Shown here one piece after another: positions 8,325-16,570 of a stretch of 64,000 nucleotides of DNA. The first letter of the stretch is position 1. Every line of letters starts with the position of its first letter. Source of the DNA: Rubrivivax sp. (GTDB taxonomy: Bacteria > Pseudomonadota > Gammaproteobacteria > Burkholderiales > Burkholderiaceae_C); NCBI GenBank assembly GCA_027484825.1, contig JAIXSE010000015.1, positions 310,001-374,000 on the forward strand, read 5' to 3'. Under the pieces are notes generated by a model. That model was not told the DNA's origin and did not search any database. It worked only from the letters and a program-made list of their open reading frames with translations. A program made the position numbers and the translations under genes.

Positions 8325-9686
8325 TCAATGCGCAGCTGCCAGCGGGCCCATGACCGCGTCCGGCAAGCCCGTGGCAATGCCCGGGAAGATGCAGATCAGC
8401 AGGACCGCCAACAGCATCAGCACGACGAACGGCAGCACGCCCCAGATGATGTCACGCAGCTCGATGTCGGGCGCGATGTTCTTGATGACGAAGATGTTCA
8501 GGCCAACCGGCGGGTGGATGAGGCCTGTCTCCATCACGATCGTCATCAGGATGCCGAACCAGATCAGATCGAACCCCGCAGCCTTGAGCGGCGGCAGGAT
8601 GATGGGAGCGGTCATCAGGATGATGCTCACCGGCGGCAGGAAGAAGCCGAGCAGGATGACCATCAACAGCACCGCCGCCAGCAGCACCCACTTGGACAGC
8701 TGCATGCCCACGATCCACTCGGCGGCCGCCTGGCTGATGTGCAGGTAGCTCATCACATAGGAGAACAGCAGCGACATGCCGATGATGAACATCAGCATCG
8801 TCGACTCCTTCAGCGTGGACGTGAGGATGGGCGCCACGTCGCGCGGACGCCAGACGCCGTAGATGGTGGCGATCAGCAGCAGCGCCAGCAGGGCGCCCAG
8901 ACCGGCCGTCTCCGAGGGCGTGGCAAAGCCTCCATACAGCGCCACCATCACGCCGATCAGCAGCAGCACAAAGGGCACCACGCGCGGCAGCATCTCGAAT
9001 TTCTGGCGGCTGGTGAAGGTCTCCTGGGTGAGCAGCGCGGATGCAGCCCCACTGCGCCGGTATTCCGCCTCAGCCAGCGCATGCTCCTTGCGGTAACGCA
9101 GGGCGGCGTACACCGCGAACAGCACCACCAGCAGCACGCCGGGCATGATGCCGGCGAGGAACAGCCGCCCGAGCGACTGCTCGGCCGCGACGGCGTACAG
9201 AATCATCGTGATGGACGGCGGCAGCAGGATGCCCAGGGTGCCGCCTGCCGCGATGATGCCTGCCGCAAATCCAGGCGAGTAGCCGCGCTTGCGCATCTCC
9301 GGAATACCGGCGCTGCCGATGGCCGAGCAGGTGGCCGGGCTGGAGCCGGCCATGGCCGCGAACAGGGCGCAGGCGAACACGTTGGCAATGCCCAGGCCAC
9401 CGGGGATGCGGCCCATCCACACATGCATGGCGGCGTACAGATCCTGGCCGGCACGCGACTTCCCGATGGCCGCACCCTTCAGGATAAACAGGGGAATGGA
9501 CAGCAGCGTGATGCTGGCCATCTCCTCGTAGACGTTCTGCGTGACCGTGTCCAGCGCAGAGGCCGGCATGAAGATGGCCATGAAGAGAGTGGCGACACTG
9601 CCGAGCGCAAAGGCGATCGGCGCGCCGGAGAACATGAACAGCAGCGTGACGATGCCAAACAGCGTTCCGAGGACGAGCATGCTCAT
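8325..9686 (-). CDS. dctM: TRAP transporter large permease (DctM family)
   Basis: This is the 12-14 helix membrane component of a tripartite ATP-independent periplasmic transporter, driven by an ion gradient. The 453-residue protein is almost wholly hydrophobic. It shows family blocks such as LFMFSGAPIAFALG near the start, GSSPATCSAIGSAGIPEM, GGTLGILLPPSITMILYAV, and near the end HPPVGLNIFVIKNIAPDI. The start at 9686 has AAGGAGG seven bases upstream and overlaps the dctQ stop (ATGA). Being directly in front of mdcA, it most likely brings in malonate or a close dicarboxylate; that substrate is inferred from context. Confidence 0.94.
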   Translation of the reverse strand: MSMLVLGTLFGIVTLLFMFSGAPIAFALGSVATLFMAIFMPASALDTVTQNVYEEMASITLLSIPLFILKGAAIGKSRAGQDLYAAMHVWMGRIPGGLGIANVFACALFAAMAGSSPATCSAIGSAGIPEMRKRGYSPGFAAGIIAAGGTLGILLPPSITMILYAVAAEQSLGRLFLAGIMPGVLLVVLFAVYAALRYRKEHALAEAEYRRSGAASALLTQETFTSRQKFEMLPRVVPFVLLLIGVMVALYGGFATPSETAGLGALLALLLIATIYGVWRPRDVAPILTSTLKESTMLMFIIGMSLLFSYVMSYLHISQAAAEWIVGMQLSKWVLLAAVLLMVILLGFFLPPVSIILMTAPIILPPLKAAGFDLIWFGILMTIVMETGLIHPPVGLNIFVIKNIAPDIELRDIIWGVLPFVVLMLLAVLLICIFPGIATGLPDAVMGPLAAAH

Positions 9687-10252
9687 CGTGCGCCTCCTTG
9701 CGGATTGAAGAGGCTGTTCAGCCGTGCGGTCAGCTGCACGAGCAGCTGCAGCGTGAGCAGTGTCATGCCGGCGGCCATCAGGCCGTAGGGAATCCAGAGC
9801 GGCGGCGCCCAGGAGGAGGAGGTCGTCTGCCCTTCGGCCCAAGCCTCATGGAAGAGCGTCCAGGACTTCCATGCGAAGAAGCCGCAAAAGGCGGTGCACA
9901 GCAGGTCGACCAGCATCAGGCGCAGCTGGTTCAGGGCGCGCGGCAGCAGGCCCGCGACCGCCTCGATGCCCACGTGGCCCCGAAGCTGCTGCACGAAGGC
10001 GCCGCACAGGAAGGTGGCGCCGACGAGGCAGAACACCGCGGCCTCGTCCTGCCAGTCGGTGGAGGCCTTCATGACGTAGCGCGAGACCACGCTGTAGGTC
10101 AGCACGCAGGAGGCGACCAGCAAGGCCAGCATGCCCAGCACCACCATGGCGTGATTGATCCATTGCAGCAGGCGCGCCACCGGCATCAGCACGGCAGGCG
10201 TGTGGGGATCGATGCCGCCCACCGCTGGTTTGAGTTCGAAACCGTGGCTCAT
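9683..10252 (-). CDS. dctQ: TRAP transporter small permease (DctQ family)
   Basis: The 189-residue integral membrane protein has about four helices (VLGMLALLVASCVLTYSVVSR, then VFCLVGATFLCGAFV, LVDLLCTAFCGFFAW and IPYGLMAAGMTLLTLQLLV). The DctQ signature is recognisable in SRYVMKASTDWQDEAAVFC. It bridges DctP and DctM in the transporter. I took ATG 10252 as the start because the in-frame sequence upstream is Arg/Pro/Ser-rich and overlaps dctP in another frame. It lies seven bases after the dctP stop and overlaps dctM. Confidence 0.9.
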   Translation of the reverse strand: MSHGFELKPAVGGIDPHTPAVLMPVARLLQWINHAMVVLGMLALLVASCVLTYSVVSRYVMKASTDWQDEAAVFCLVGATFLCGAFVQQLRGHVGIEAVAGLLPRALNQLRLMLVDLLCTAFCGFFAWKSWTLFHEAWAEGQTTSSSWAPPLWIPYGLMAAGMTLLTLQLLVQLTARLNSLFNPQGGAR

Positions 10253-10259
10253 GGCGTTC

Positions 10260-11258
10260 TCAGAGCAGCTTCTGGGCGGCCTTGAGGATGGCGGCGCAGG
10301 ACTCGTTTTTCTCGCCGAAATCCTTCCACGCGGTGTCGCGCGCGATGGTCTGCCACTTCTTGAGCGTGGGCTCGTCCATGTCGTAGACCTTGGCGTAGAT
10401 GGTGGCGGCCGCCTGGTCATCCGCCTTGGCGGCGTCGCGCGCGAAGACTTCCATCTCGGCACCGACGGCCATGATGACGTCCTGCTGTGCCTTGGGCAGC
10501 TTGTTGAAGACCTCCTTGGAGATCATCAGCGGCTCCAGCATGAACCAATAAGTGCGCTGGCGGCCCGAGGTCAGGTGCTTGGCAATCTCCTCCAGCTTGA
10601 AGGACATGAAGCTTGTGGAGGACGTCATGGCGGCGTCCATCGCGCCGGTCTGCATGGCAGCGTAGATCTCGTTGGACGGCAGTGTGATGACGGAGGCGCC
10701 CGCGCTTTTGAGCATCATGTCCATCTCGCGGCTCCCACCGCGGACTTTCAGCCCCTTGGCGTCGTCGGGCGTGACGAGCGGACGGGCACGGCTGGCCACG
10801 CCGCCGGCCTGCCAGACCCAGCTGACGATCATGACGCCCTTGTCGTCCAGGACCTTGGACAGCAGCTTGCCCACTTCGGCCGTCTTCCAGGCGGCGCCCT
10901 GCTCGTAGCTGGGCACCAGGGCCGGCATGAGGCCGGCATTCGTCTCGGCGACTTCGCCGCCGGCGTAGGACAGGGGCACCAGGCTCATGTCGAGCGCGCC
11001 CTTGCGCATGGCGGAGAACTGGGCGTTGGTCTTCATGAGCGAAGAGCCGGGGTACACCGAAGCCTTCAAGGCCCCGCTGGTGCGCTTCTCCACCTCGGCG
11101 GCGAACCGGCGGCAGAGCCGGTCACGGAAGTCGCCCTCGGTGAGCGTGCCGCTCGGGAACTGGTGCGAGATCTTGAGCGCCCCGGCCTGGGCCCAGGCGG
11201 TGGGCAGGCAACTGGCGGCAGCGGTGGTGGCCAGCCACTGGCGGCGGGTGAGGTTCAT
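10260..11258 (-). CDS. dctP: TRAP transporter substrate-binding protein (DctP family)
   Basis: The 332-residue periplasmic binding protein begins NLTRRQWLATTAAASCLPTAWA. This contains a twin-arginine motif (TRRQWL) followed by an AxA cleavage site, so export by Tat is likely. The mature part has LKISHQFPSGTLTEGDFRD, VYPGSSLMKT, and GLKVRGGSREMDMML followed by GAMDAAMTSSTSF, typical DctP ligand-pocket blocks including the conserved Arg. It is the first gene of the transporter-mdc operon. The start at 11258 is supported by CCGGAGAC about six bases upstream. The ligand is predicted to be malonate from gene context. Confidence 0.92.
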   Translation of the reverse strand: MNLTRRQWLATTAAASCLPTAWAQAGALKISHQFPSGTLTEGDFRDRLCRRFAAEVEKRTSGALKASVYPGSSLMKTNAQFSAMRKGALDMSLVPLSYAGGEVAETNAGLMPALVPSYEQGAAWKTAEVGKLLSKVLDDKGVMIVSWVWQAGGVASRARPLVTPDDAKGLKVRGGSREMDMMLKSAGASVITLPSNEIYAAMQTGAMDAAMTSSTSFMSFKLEEIAKHLTSGRQRTYWFMLEPLMISKEVFNKLPKAQQDVIMAVGAEMEVFARDAAKADDQAAATIYAKVYDMDEPTLKKWQTIARDTAWKDFGEKNESCAAILKAAQKLL

Positions 11259-11375
11259 GGCTTGTCTCCGGGGTCCGCCTTGTGGTGGCGGTCTGCGGCG
11301 CAGTGTCAAAGCGCCGTCGGGGACGATCAATCAACCTCTATCGGCGACCATTACGCTGGGCGCAACGATCGTGGG

Positions 11376-12302
11376 TTAACCCTGAGCCGCCGGGTGTTCA
11401 GCCGAGTAGCTCCGGCAAGCGGCCAGCAGCGACAGCAGGTTGGGGTCGCGCTCGCGGGTACGCAGAAAACTGACGCTGATCTTCTGCCGCATGTGGAATG
11501 CGGGCAGGAGCGGCACGAGGCACACATTGCGCGGCAGCACACTGCGGATCCGGCCAGGCAACAGCGTGCAGCCGATGCTGCCGCCGACCAGGTTCATCAA
11601 TGAAAAGATGTCATTGGTCGTCATCACCACGTTGGGCTCGAAGCCAGCGACGCGGAAGGCGTCCCGGAAGCGGTCATACGTGACGTAACCTTCGTTGAGC
11701 GATACGAATCGCTCGTCGCTGCACTGCGCCAAGTCGATCTGGGACTGAGCCGCGTACGATGAATGGACAGGCGCAGCAAAGAAGATCTCGTCTTCAAACA
11801 ACAATTGCGACTCAATGTCTGCGGCACCCTCGGGTTGCCCCATCACCGCCGCGTCCAATTCACCGTCGCGCAGCTTGCGCAACAACTCATGGTTGGAACC
11901 CAGCACAAGCTCGGTTTGAATGTCGGGCTTGCGCAGACGAAGCGCCATGATCAGCGCCGGCACGGTCCCGCTGGTGAGTGAGTACAGTGAGCCGATGCGG
12001 ATCCGGTCTGCCGCATAGCCGGCGATCTCCCGGGTGGAGCGGATGCCTTGCGCCATGGTCTGCAGCACCTCGCGGGCCACGTCAGCCAGGGCATGTGCGG
12101 CATCGTTGGGCTGGAGGTTGCGTCCTTCCAGACGGAACAAGCTGCAGCGGGTGCCTGTTTCAAGGGAATGGAGGGCGCGGTGCACGCTGACCGCGCTGAC
12201 CCCCAGTGCGTCAGCCGCTCGAGCCAGGCTGCCTGCCTCCAAGAAAGCCAGCAGGATCTCCAATTTGCGGAAGGTAATCTCTTCGTCGATGCGGGCGACC
12301 AT
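11376..12302 (-). CDS. mdcR: LysR-family regulator, probable regulator of the malonate operon
   Basis: The 308-residue protein has an N-terminal LysR winged helix (LEILLAFLEAGSLARAADALGVSAVSVHRALHSLE) and a substrate-binding domain (RIRIGSLYSLTSGTVPALIMAL onward). It is transcribed in the same direction as the dctPQM-mdc operon and ends 117 bases before dctP. That is unusual for LysR regulators, which are often divergent. MdcR proteins activate mdc operons with malonate-derived signals; the assignment here rests on position and overall LysR pattern. ATG 12302 was chosen because the open frame upstream is a Pro/Ala/Val repeat and Arg-rich shadow. The Shine-Dalgarno is weak. Confidence 0.8.
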   Translation of the reverse strand: MVARIDEEITFRKLEILLAFLEAGSLARAADALGVSAVSVHRALHSLETGTRCSLFRLEGRNLQPNDAAHALADVAREVLQTMAQGIRSTREIAGYAADRIRIGSLYSLTSGTVPALIMALRLRKPDIQTELVLGSNHELLRKLRDGELDAAVMGQPEGAADIESQLLFEDEIFFAAPVHSSYAAQSQIDLAQCSDERFVSLNEGYVTYDRFRDAFRVAGFEPNVVMTTNDIFSLMNLVGGSIGCTLLPGRIRSVLPRNVCLVPLLPAFHMRQKISVSFLRTRERDPNLLSLLAACRSYSAEHPAAQG

Positions 12303-12399
12303 ACGTGGGATCTTAGCGTTGGCGGGCGAGGGTGCTGGGCGCTGGGTGCCCCGCTCCAGCGGAGCATGGCGTGGCTGGAGTGCAGCACGCGCAGGCACC

Positions 12400-12431
12400 G
12401 GCGCAGGGACTGGCGCAGGGACTGGCGCAAC
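12400..12431. repeat. 12-bp tandem repeat, about 2.6 copies
   Basis: GGCGCAGGGACT is repeated twice exactly (12400-12411 and 12412-12423) and then decays to GGCGCAAC. It lies just upstream of the mdcR start and outside any gene I accept. It belongs to a recurring class of 6-bp and 12-bp repeats in this window. Confidence 0.8.
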
Positions 12432-12549
12432 TGACTCAGCACCTGCGTGGCGCACAGCGGCGGCAGGGCTGGCATCATGGATGCCCACTGGCGGCCAAGT
12501 CGGCTGCTCCCGCTCCCGCCAACTTGAGGCATCCACGCCCCATCGATCC

Positions 12550-12975
12550 ATGGCTTTCCCAATTGACCGAACCGCGTGGTCTGCGTCTAGCCAACGCTCT
12601 AGCGGGCAGTACGACGAAGGCGCTACAGAATATGAAGGCATCGCCTGCAAATGCAGGAGGTGCGAGTGTTCATTCGTCCTGACTCCCGAACGGCAGAAGA
12701 TCGCTTACGAAGTTGAGAAGAAGCACGTTGCGTGGGTGCCGAAGTTCTGCGGTCGCTGTCAAAGCGAGTTCCAAACGCTCAGCGAAAGCGCCCGCGGCTT
12801 TCAAGCTCAATGGAACACAAGCCAGGCCTCGCTGAGTTCCAGCGAAACATTCCTTCAGGAGTGGCTCGTCGTTCTTCAGGCAATCAGTCCCTACTGGGGC
12901 TCAAACGCAATGTGCGTGCATGTCGAACGGTTGCTTGCGGAACAGGCGCATCGAGGGCCAGCGCCACTCAGTTGA
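12550..12975 (+). CDS. Zinc-ribbon hypothetical protein
   Basis: About 141 residues from ATG 12550. Residues 33-74 form a probable zinc ribbon: CKCRRC near position 33-38, then VLTPERQKIAYEVEKKHVAW and CGRC near 67-70. This resembles the small 'probable zinc-ribbon' family in which QKIAYEVKKKHV precedes the second Cys pair. The rest is helical with Trp-rich stretches (LQEWLVVLQAISPYW). No signal peptide or membrane segment is seen. No function can be assigned. The open frame extends back into mdcR antisense sequence, which I did not accept. GC content appears lower than that of neighbours, suggesting an accessory gene. Confidence 0.55.
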   Translation: MAFPIDRTAWSASSQRSSGQYDEGATEYEGIACKCRRCECSFVLTPERQKIAYEVEKKHVAWVPKFCGRCQSEFQTLSESARGFQAQWNTSQASLSSSETFLQEWLVVLQAISPYWGSNAMCVHVERLLAEQAHRGPAPLS

Positions 12976-13027
12976 GCTCCTACAGCCCCATTCTCGCCGA
13001 CCCACCCAAGGCACGGTCAGATCAGCA

Positions 13028-13432
13028 CTATGGAACATAGACCATGTGGATGGCGAAACGAATGCCGCTCGCGGACTCAGTGATCCGGCCTTGAAGGACA
13101 AGATCGCTCTGCCCTTCCTCTTCCGTCCACAGGTCGACCAACACGTCCCAGAAACTGCCTTGCCATTGCGCCACCGACGTCTGCCATGTTTCTTCAGGCA
13201 GCTCGAGGAGTGTGGCGCCGTAATCCGCAATAGAGTCGCGAATATGCTCCGCCGTCTCCGGCGAGACAGGGGCGACACCGGCGACCCCTTCTGCAAGGCC
13301 ATAGTCACCGCCGACAAAGCGCTGCACGACCTCGCAAAGCATGGGTCGCCATGCCGCGGCAATCGGATGCTCACGGCTTTCGTCTTTGACGGCCTCGGGA
13401 GTCTCGGGGATAGGGCTCTTCACTGCTTTCAC
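13028..13432 (-). CDS. DUF7668-like hypothetical protein
   Basis: The 134-residue acidic cytoplasmic protein has a conserved-looking pattern: AAWRPMLCEVVQRFVGGDYGL, IADYGATLLELPEETWQTSVAQW, then FWDVLVDLWTEEEGQSDLVLQ and a C-terminal IHMVYVP. From memory this matches the proteobacterial family now called DUF7668, whose function is unknown. It is convergent with the zinc-ribbon gene. Nothing around it indicates a pathway. Confidence 0.7.
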   Translation of the reverse strand: MKAVKSPIPETPEAVKDESREHPIAAAWRPMLCEVVQRFVGGDYGLAEGVAGVAPVSPETAEHIRDSIADYGATLLELPEETWQTSVAQWQGSFWDVLVDLWTEEEGQSDLVLQGRITESASGIRFAIHMVYVP

Positions 13433-13522
13433 CGTTTCGTTGGCGCTGCCGCGAATGTGCGGGGTTCAAAGCTTAACGCCAGCCGCCCGCACACCCGCGC
13501 GCCCTAACTCCCGAACTCCCGA

Positions 13523-15670
13523 TCAGTTGAAGCTCGGCGCCCCACTGTCCGCGCTGATCAGCGTCTTGGCCTTGAAGTCGATCACAAAGTGCCCGCTCGG
13601 CTTGCCCGAACCCAGACCCTTCAGAATGGCGAAAACCTGCTTGAACTGATCCTGGAACGCCACCGGCACGGCGTTCTGGTCAGAGAGCTTGTCGCCGATC
13701 TTCACCGGCTGGACCGGCGCCGCCGGGAAGGCACTCATGAGCAGCTTGTACTGCTTGACGCGCTCGACGCCCATGTCGCGCAGGGAAAGCTCGCCCGCGT
13801 AGACCGTGCGGTGGAAATCACCGTGGAACTCATAGGCCGTGACCTTAGCCATGGCGTCGAAATCCACGCCCGCCGCGGTGGCGAGTTGGCGGGCCTTGGC
13901 GGTGGCCGTGGCCCAGTCCGCCGCCAGCTGTCCGGCCGCGGCCGGTGCACCCGCGGACGTGCCGGTGGCATAACAGGCGGCCGTCAGCGGCACCACGCCT
14001 GCCTGGTCCTTGAGTTGCGCCACGGTGACCGACGTCTGCAGCTGCGTCATCGTCAGCATCTGCGCCAGGTTCAGGCTGGTGGCGGCTTCTTTCATCTCGC
14101 ACGGCCAGTACTCGTCCATGAAGCGCAGCCGCGACAGCTCACCGAAATAGAACCGCGTGAAGTCCCCGTAGCTGGTCGTGTCCAGCACCGCATGGTTCCA
14201 GCGCTTGGCCACATCGGCCGGGGCGGCGCTCGATTGCAGGTACTTGTATTCCGTCTCGTAATGCGGGAACAGTTCCTTGAACCGGGGCACGTTGTTCAAC
14301 GCGATCGTCTGCACATCCACCGTGTCCGCCGTCTGGTAGGTCACGATCTTGTATGCCGCGCCATACACCGCCAGCGACGGCGACTGCACATTCACCAGGT
14401 AATTGCCCGACGCATCGGTGAGATCGTTGGTGCCATTGAAATGCATATGGCCACCGATGTGCAGCCGCAAGCCGGTGGCGGCCACGGCCGCGGTCGTCGC
14501 GGCCTCAGGCACACGCGCCGTCTGGAAGGCGCCCGACTTGAAGACGGCCTTCATCGCATTCGTCTGGTTGGCATAGAAGTCCATGGTCGGGTAGTGCGAG
14601 AACGCCATGAGCTGTTTGCCCTGCGCTTTCGCCCGCGCACTCACCGACTGGATCCATTCCATCAGGTGACGCTTGTGGGTCAGCACCTTGTTCCAACCCG
14701 CATTGCCGGCGCCGTCGAATCCCTTGAAGCTCTTGGGATTGGTCGGGTCGAACCGGGCATTGGGCAGGTAGACGTTCGCGTCGATGCTCAGCAGCCACAC
14801 GCCCCTGACCGGCTCCACCAGATAGCTGGCGTCCATCACCGAGCTGCACTTTGTGTAGGCCTTGCCCAGAGCTGCCTCACCGGCCGCCTTGTAGGCACCG
14901 CCTTCCCCTTCGGCGCACAGCTCGAATTGGCGATTGGCGGCTGCGGCGCTCTTCTGGGCCTCAGCCAATGAATACTTGCCATCGGGATAACGGCTGAACG
15001 GCGTTTCCCAATGCAGGTCGGACGCCTGCGGCATGTAGCCGAAATCGGCCAGTTTGGCGATGAGGGCCTCGTAGCCCAGTTCCTTGAGCTGATCGGTGCA
15101 GGCCACCGTCGGATCCCCCGACTTGCAGCCGGCATTACCCGTGGCATAGACCTTCTGCTCCTTGCCCTCACGGGTCAGAAAGTCGTTCTTGCCGGCTTCG
15201 TCGTCGTCATAGGGCTCGTTGGGATCATGATTGCCCGGCGCAATGAAGAAGCGCATGCCCTTGGCCTGGTACTCCTTGAGGATGGCCGCAATGCCGTCGA
15301 TGTTGACCGGCTGCGCATCGTCGGAAAAGTCCCCCGGCAGCGCGACCAGCCGCACGCCCTTGGCGAAGGCGTCGTCCAGCGCGGCACGGAAGGCGAAGTA
15401 GTTTTCGTTGAACAGGCGCGTCGAGGTCAACTGCGCGTACATGGTGCGGATCGTCGCGTTCTTGCTGTCCGAGGTGGGGATGCCGGTGTAGGCGGTGGTC
15501 TTGAAATCACCGTAGACATCTTCGAAATGGACGTCGGTCATGAACGCCACAGGCGTTGAGAACGCGGCGGGTGGGGCACTCGGCTCGCTGCTCTTGGAGT
15601 CACTATTGCAGCCGGCCAGCGAGGCGGCAGCCAGGGCCGTCAGTGCGGCCAGACGGGAGGTGGAGAGCAT
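13523..15670 (-). CDS. Metallophosphoesterase (calcineurin-like), predicted lipoprotein
   Basis: The protein has about 715 residues. It begins LSTSRLAALTALAAASLAGCNSDS, a lipoprotein signal with lipobox LAGC, so it is probably membrane-anchored outside the cytoplasm. The dimetal phosphoesterase motifs occur in order: TDVHFED, GDFSDD, GNHDPNE, a SHYPTMD-type His motif and GGHMHFNG. Length well above the catalytic core (about 350 residues) implies a large C-terminal extension of unknown role. Acid-sphingomyelinase-like phosphodiesterases share this motif order, but substrate cannot be told. ATG 15670 was chosen for the signal sequence; the Shine-Dalgarno is weak. Confidence 0.85.
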   Translation of the reverse strand: MLSTSRLAALTALAAASLAGCNSDSKSSEPSAPPAAFSTPVAFMTDVHFEDVYGDFKTTAYTGIPTSDSKNATIRTMYAQLTSTRLFNENYFAFRAALDDAFAKGVRLVALPGDFSDDAQPVNIDGIAAILKEYQAKGMRFFIAPGNHDPNEPYDDDEAGKNDFLTREGKEQKVYATGNAGCKSGDPTVACTDQLKELGYEALIAKLADFGYMPQASDLHWETPFSRYPDGKYSLAEAQKSAAAANRQFELCAEGEGGAYKAAGEAALGKAYTKCSSVMDASYLVEPVRGVWLLSIDANVYLPNARFDPTNPKSFKGFDGAGNAGWNKVLTHKRHLMEWIQSVSARAKAQGKQLMAFSHYPTMDFYANQTNAMKAVFKSGAFQTARVPEAATTAAVAATGLRLHIGGHMHFNGTNDLTDASGNYLVNVQSPSLAVYGAAYKIVTYQTADTVDVQTIALNNVPRFKELFPHYETEYKYLQSSAAPADVAKRWNHAVLDTTSYGDFTRFYFGELSRLRFMDEYWPCEMKEAATSLNLAQMLTMTQLQTSVTVAQLKDQAGVVPLTAACYATGTSAGAPAAAGQLAADWATATAKARQLATAAGVDFDAMAKVTAYEFHGDFHRTVYAGELSLRDMGVERVKQYKLLMSAFPAAPVQPVKIGDKLSDQNAVPVAFQDQFKQVFAILKGLGSGKPSGHFVIDFKAKTLISADSGAPSFN

Positions 15671-15835
15671 GTGAAAGCGCTTGCCAAGTGGAAAGCGCGG
15701 ATGCTCGGCGGATGGCGTGACGCGGCCATGACAGGACCAGGGCGCGCCGATGACATCCAGCTCCCGTGCCACCCGCCCCGCGCACTGGCATTCACTCAGC
15801 GCCCTCAAGGGCGAGCCAGCTGACTCGCCAAACGC

Positions 15836-16489
15836 TCAACCCTGCCCCTGCCACCCCCTCACGACCGTCCAAACCGCCATCGCCATGAGCAGGAGACCCA
15901 CGCCCCGGCCCAGCATCACCTGCGAGCGGCCATGACGCGCCAGCGCCTGCTGGAGGCCCGCGGCGCCCAGCGCCACGCCGCCATACACCAGCACCTGGGT
16001 GACGGCAGTAATGGCCGCCAACGCGATGGCCTGGCCCGCAAGGGCGCCGCGGTCCACGCGAATGAATTGCGGGAACACAGCCACCATGAACAGGTAGGCC
16101 TTGGGGTTCAGCAGGCAGGTGGCGACAGCGCGGCCAAACACCTGGCGCAGCGGCCTCACCGGCGCCCCGGCCACTGTGCCCAGCGCGCTGGCTCCACGCC
16201 ATAGCCCCCAGCCCACCCAGCCCAGGTACAGCGCACCGGCCAGCAGCAGGGCGTTGAACAGCAGCGGTGCGCGCAGCAGCAACAGACCCAATCCCAGCGT
16301 ACCCAGCGCCACATGGACCAGCCCACCGGTCACGATGCCCGCCAGCGCCGCCACCCCGCCGCGCCCGCCGCTGGCCAGGGTGCTGGCCAGCACAAAAGCC
16401 ATGTCCAGACCGGGAAGCAGGATGATGCCGGCCACCAGCACGGCGTAGAGCCACAGCGGGCTGGCAGGGTCGACAAGATGAAGTGGCAT
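15836..16489 (-). CDS. LysE/RhtB-family amino-acid exporter
   Basis: The 217-residue inner-membrane protein has about six hydrophobic helices and the LysE/RhtB N-terminal signature VAGIILLPGLDMAFVLASTLASGGRGGVAALAGIVTGG, a variant of the PGP/G-rich motif. The AVATCLLNPKAYLFMVAVFPQF block is also typical. Such proteins expel amino acids or their analogues. It is divergent from a WYL regulator 81 bases away, which probably controls it. The actual substrate is unknown. Confidence 0.88.
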   Translation of the reverse strand: MPLHLVDPASPLWLYAVLVAGIILLPGLDMAFVLASTLASGGRGGVAALAGIVTGGLVHVALGTLGLGLLLLRAPLLFNALLLAGALYLGWVGWGLWRGASALGTVAGAPVRPLRQVFGRAVATCLLNPKAYLFMVAVFPQFIRVDRGALAGQAIALAAITAVTQVLVYGGVALGAAGLQQALARHGRSQVMLGRGVGLLLMAMAVWTVVRGWQGQG

Positions 16490-16570
16490 GGCGGTGACTG
16501 CAAAGGTTGATCAAGGCGACCATCGTGCCGTTTCATACACGACAACCTCTGTCATGTTTAGACTCTGACG

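Noticed and set aside
7920-9788. Plus-strand open frame of 622 codons opposite mdcA and dctM
   Set aside because: The product is His/Gln/Arg/Asp-rich low complexity, typical of the antisense frame of GC-rich genes; the minus-strand genes are clearly real.
13589-14971. Plus-strand open frame of 460 codons opposite the metallophosphoesterase
   Set aside because: Antisense shadow with Arg/His/Val-rich composition and no motif.
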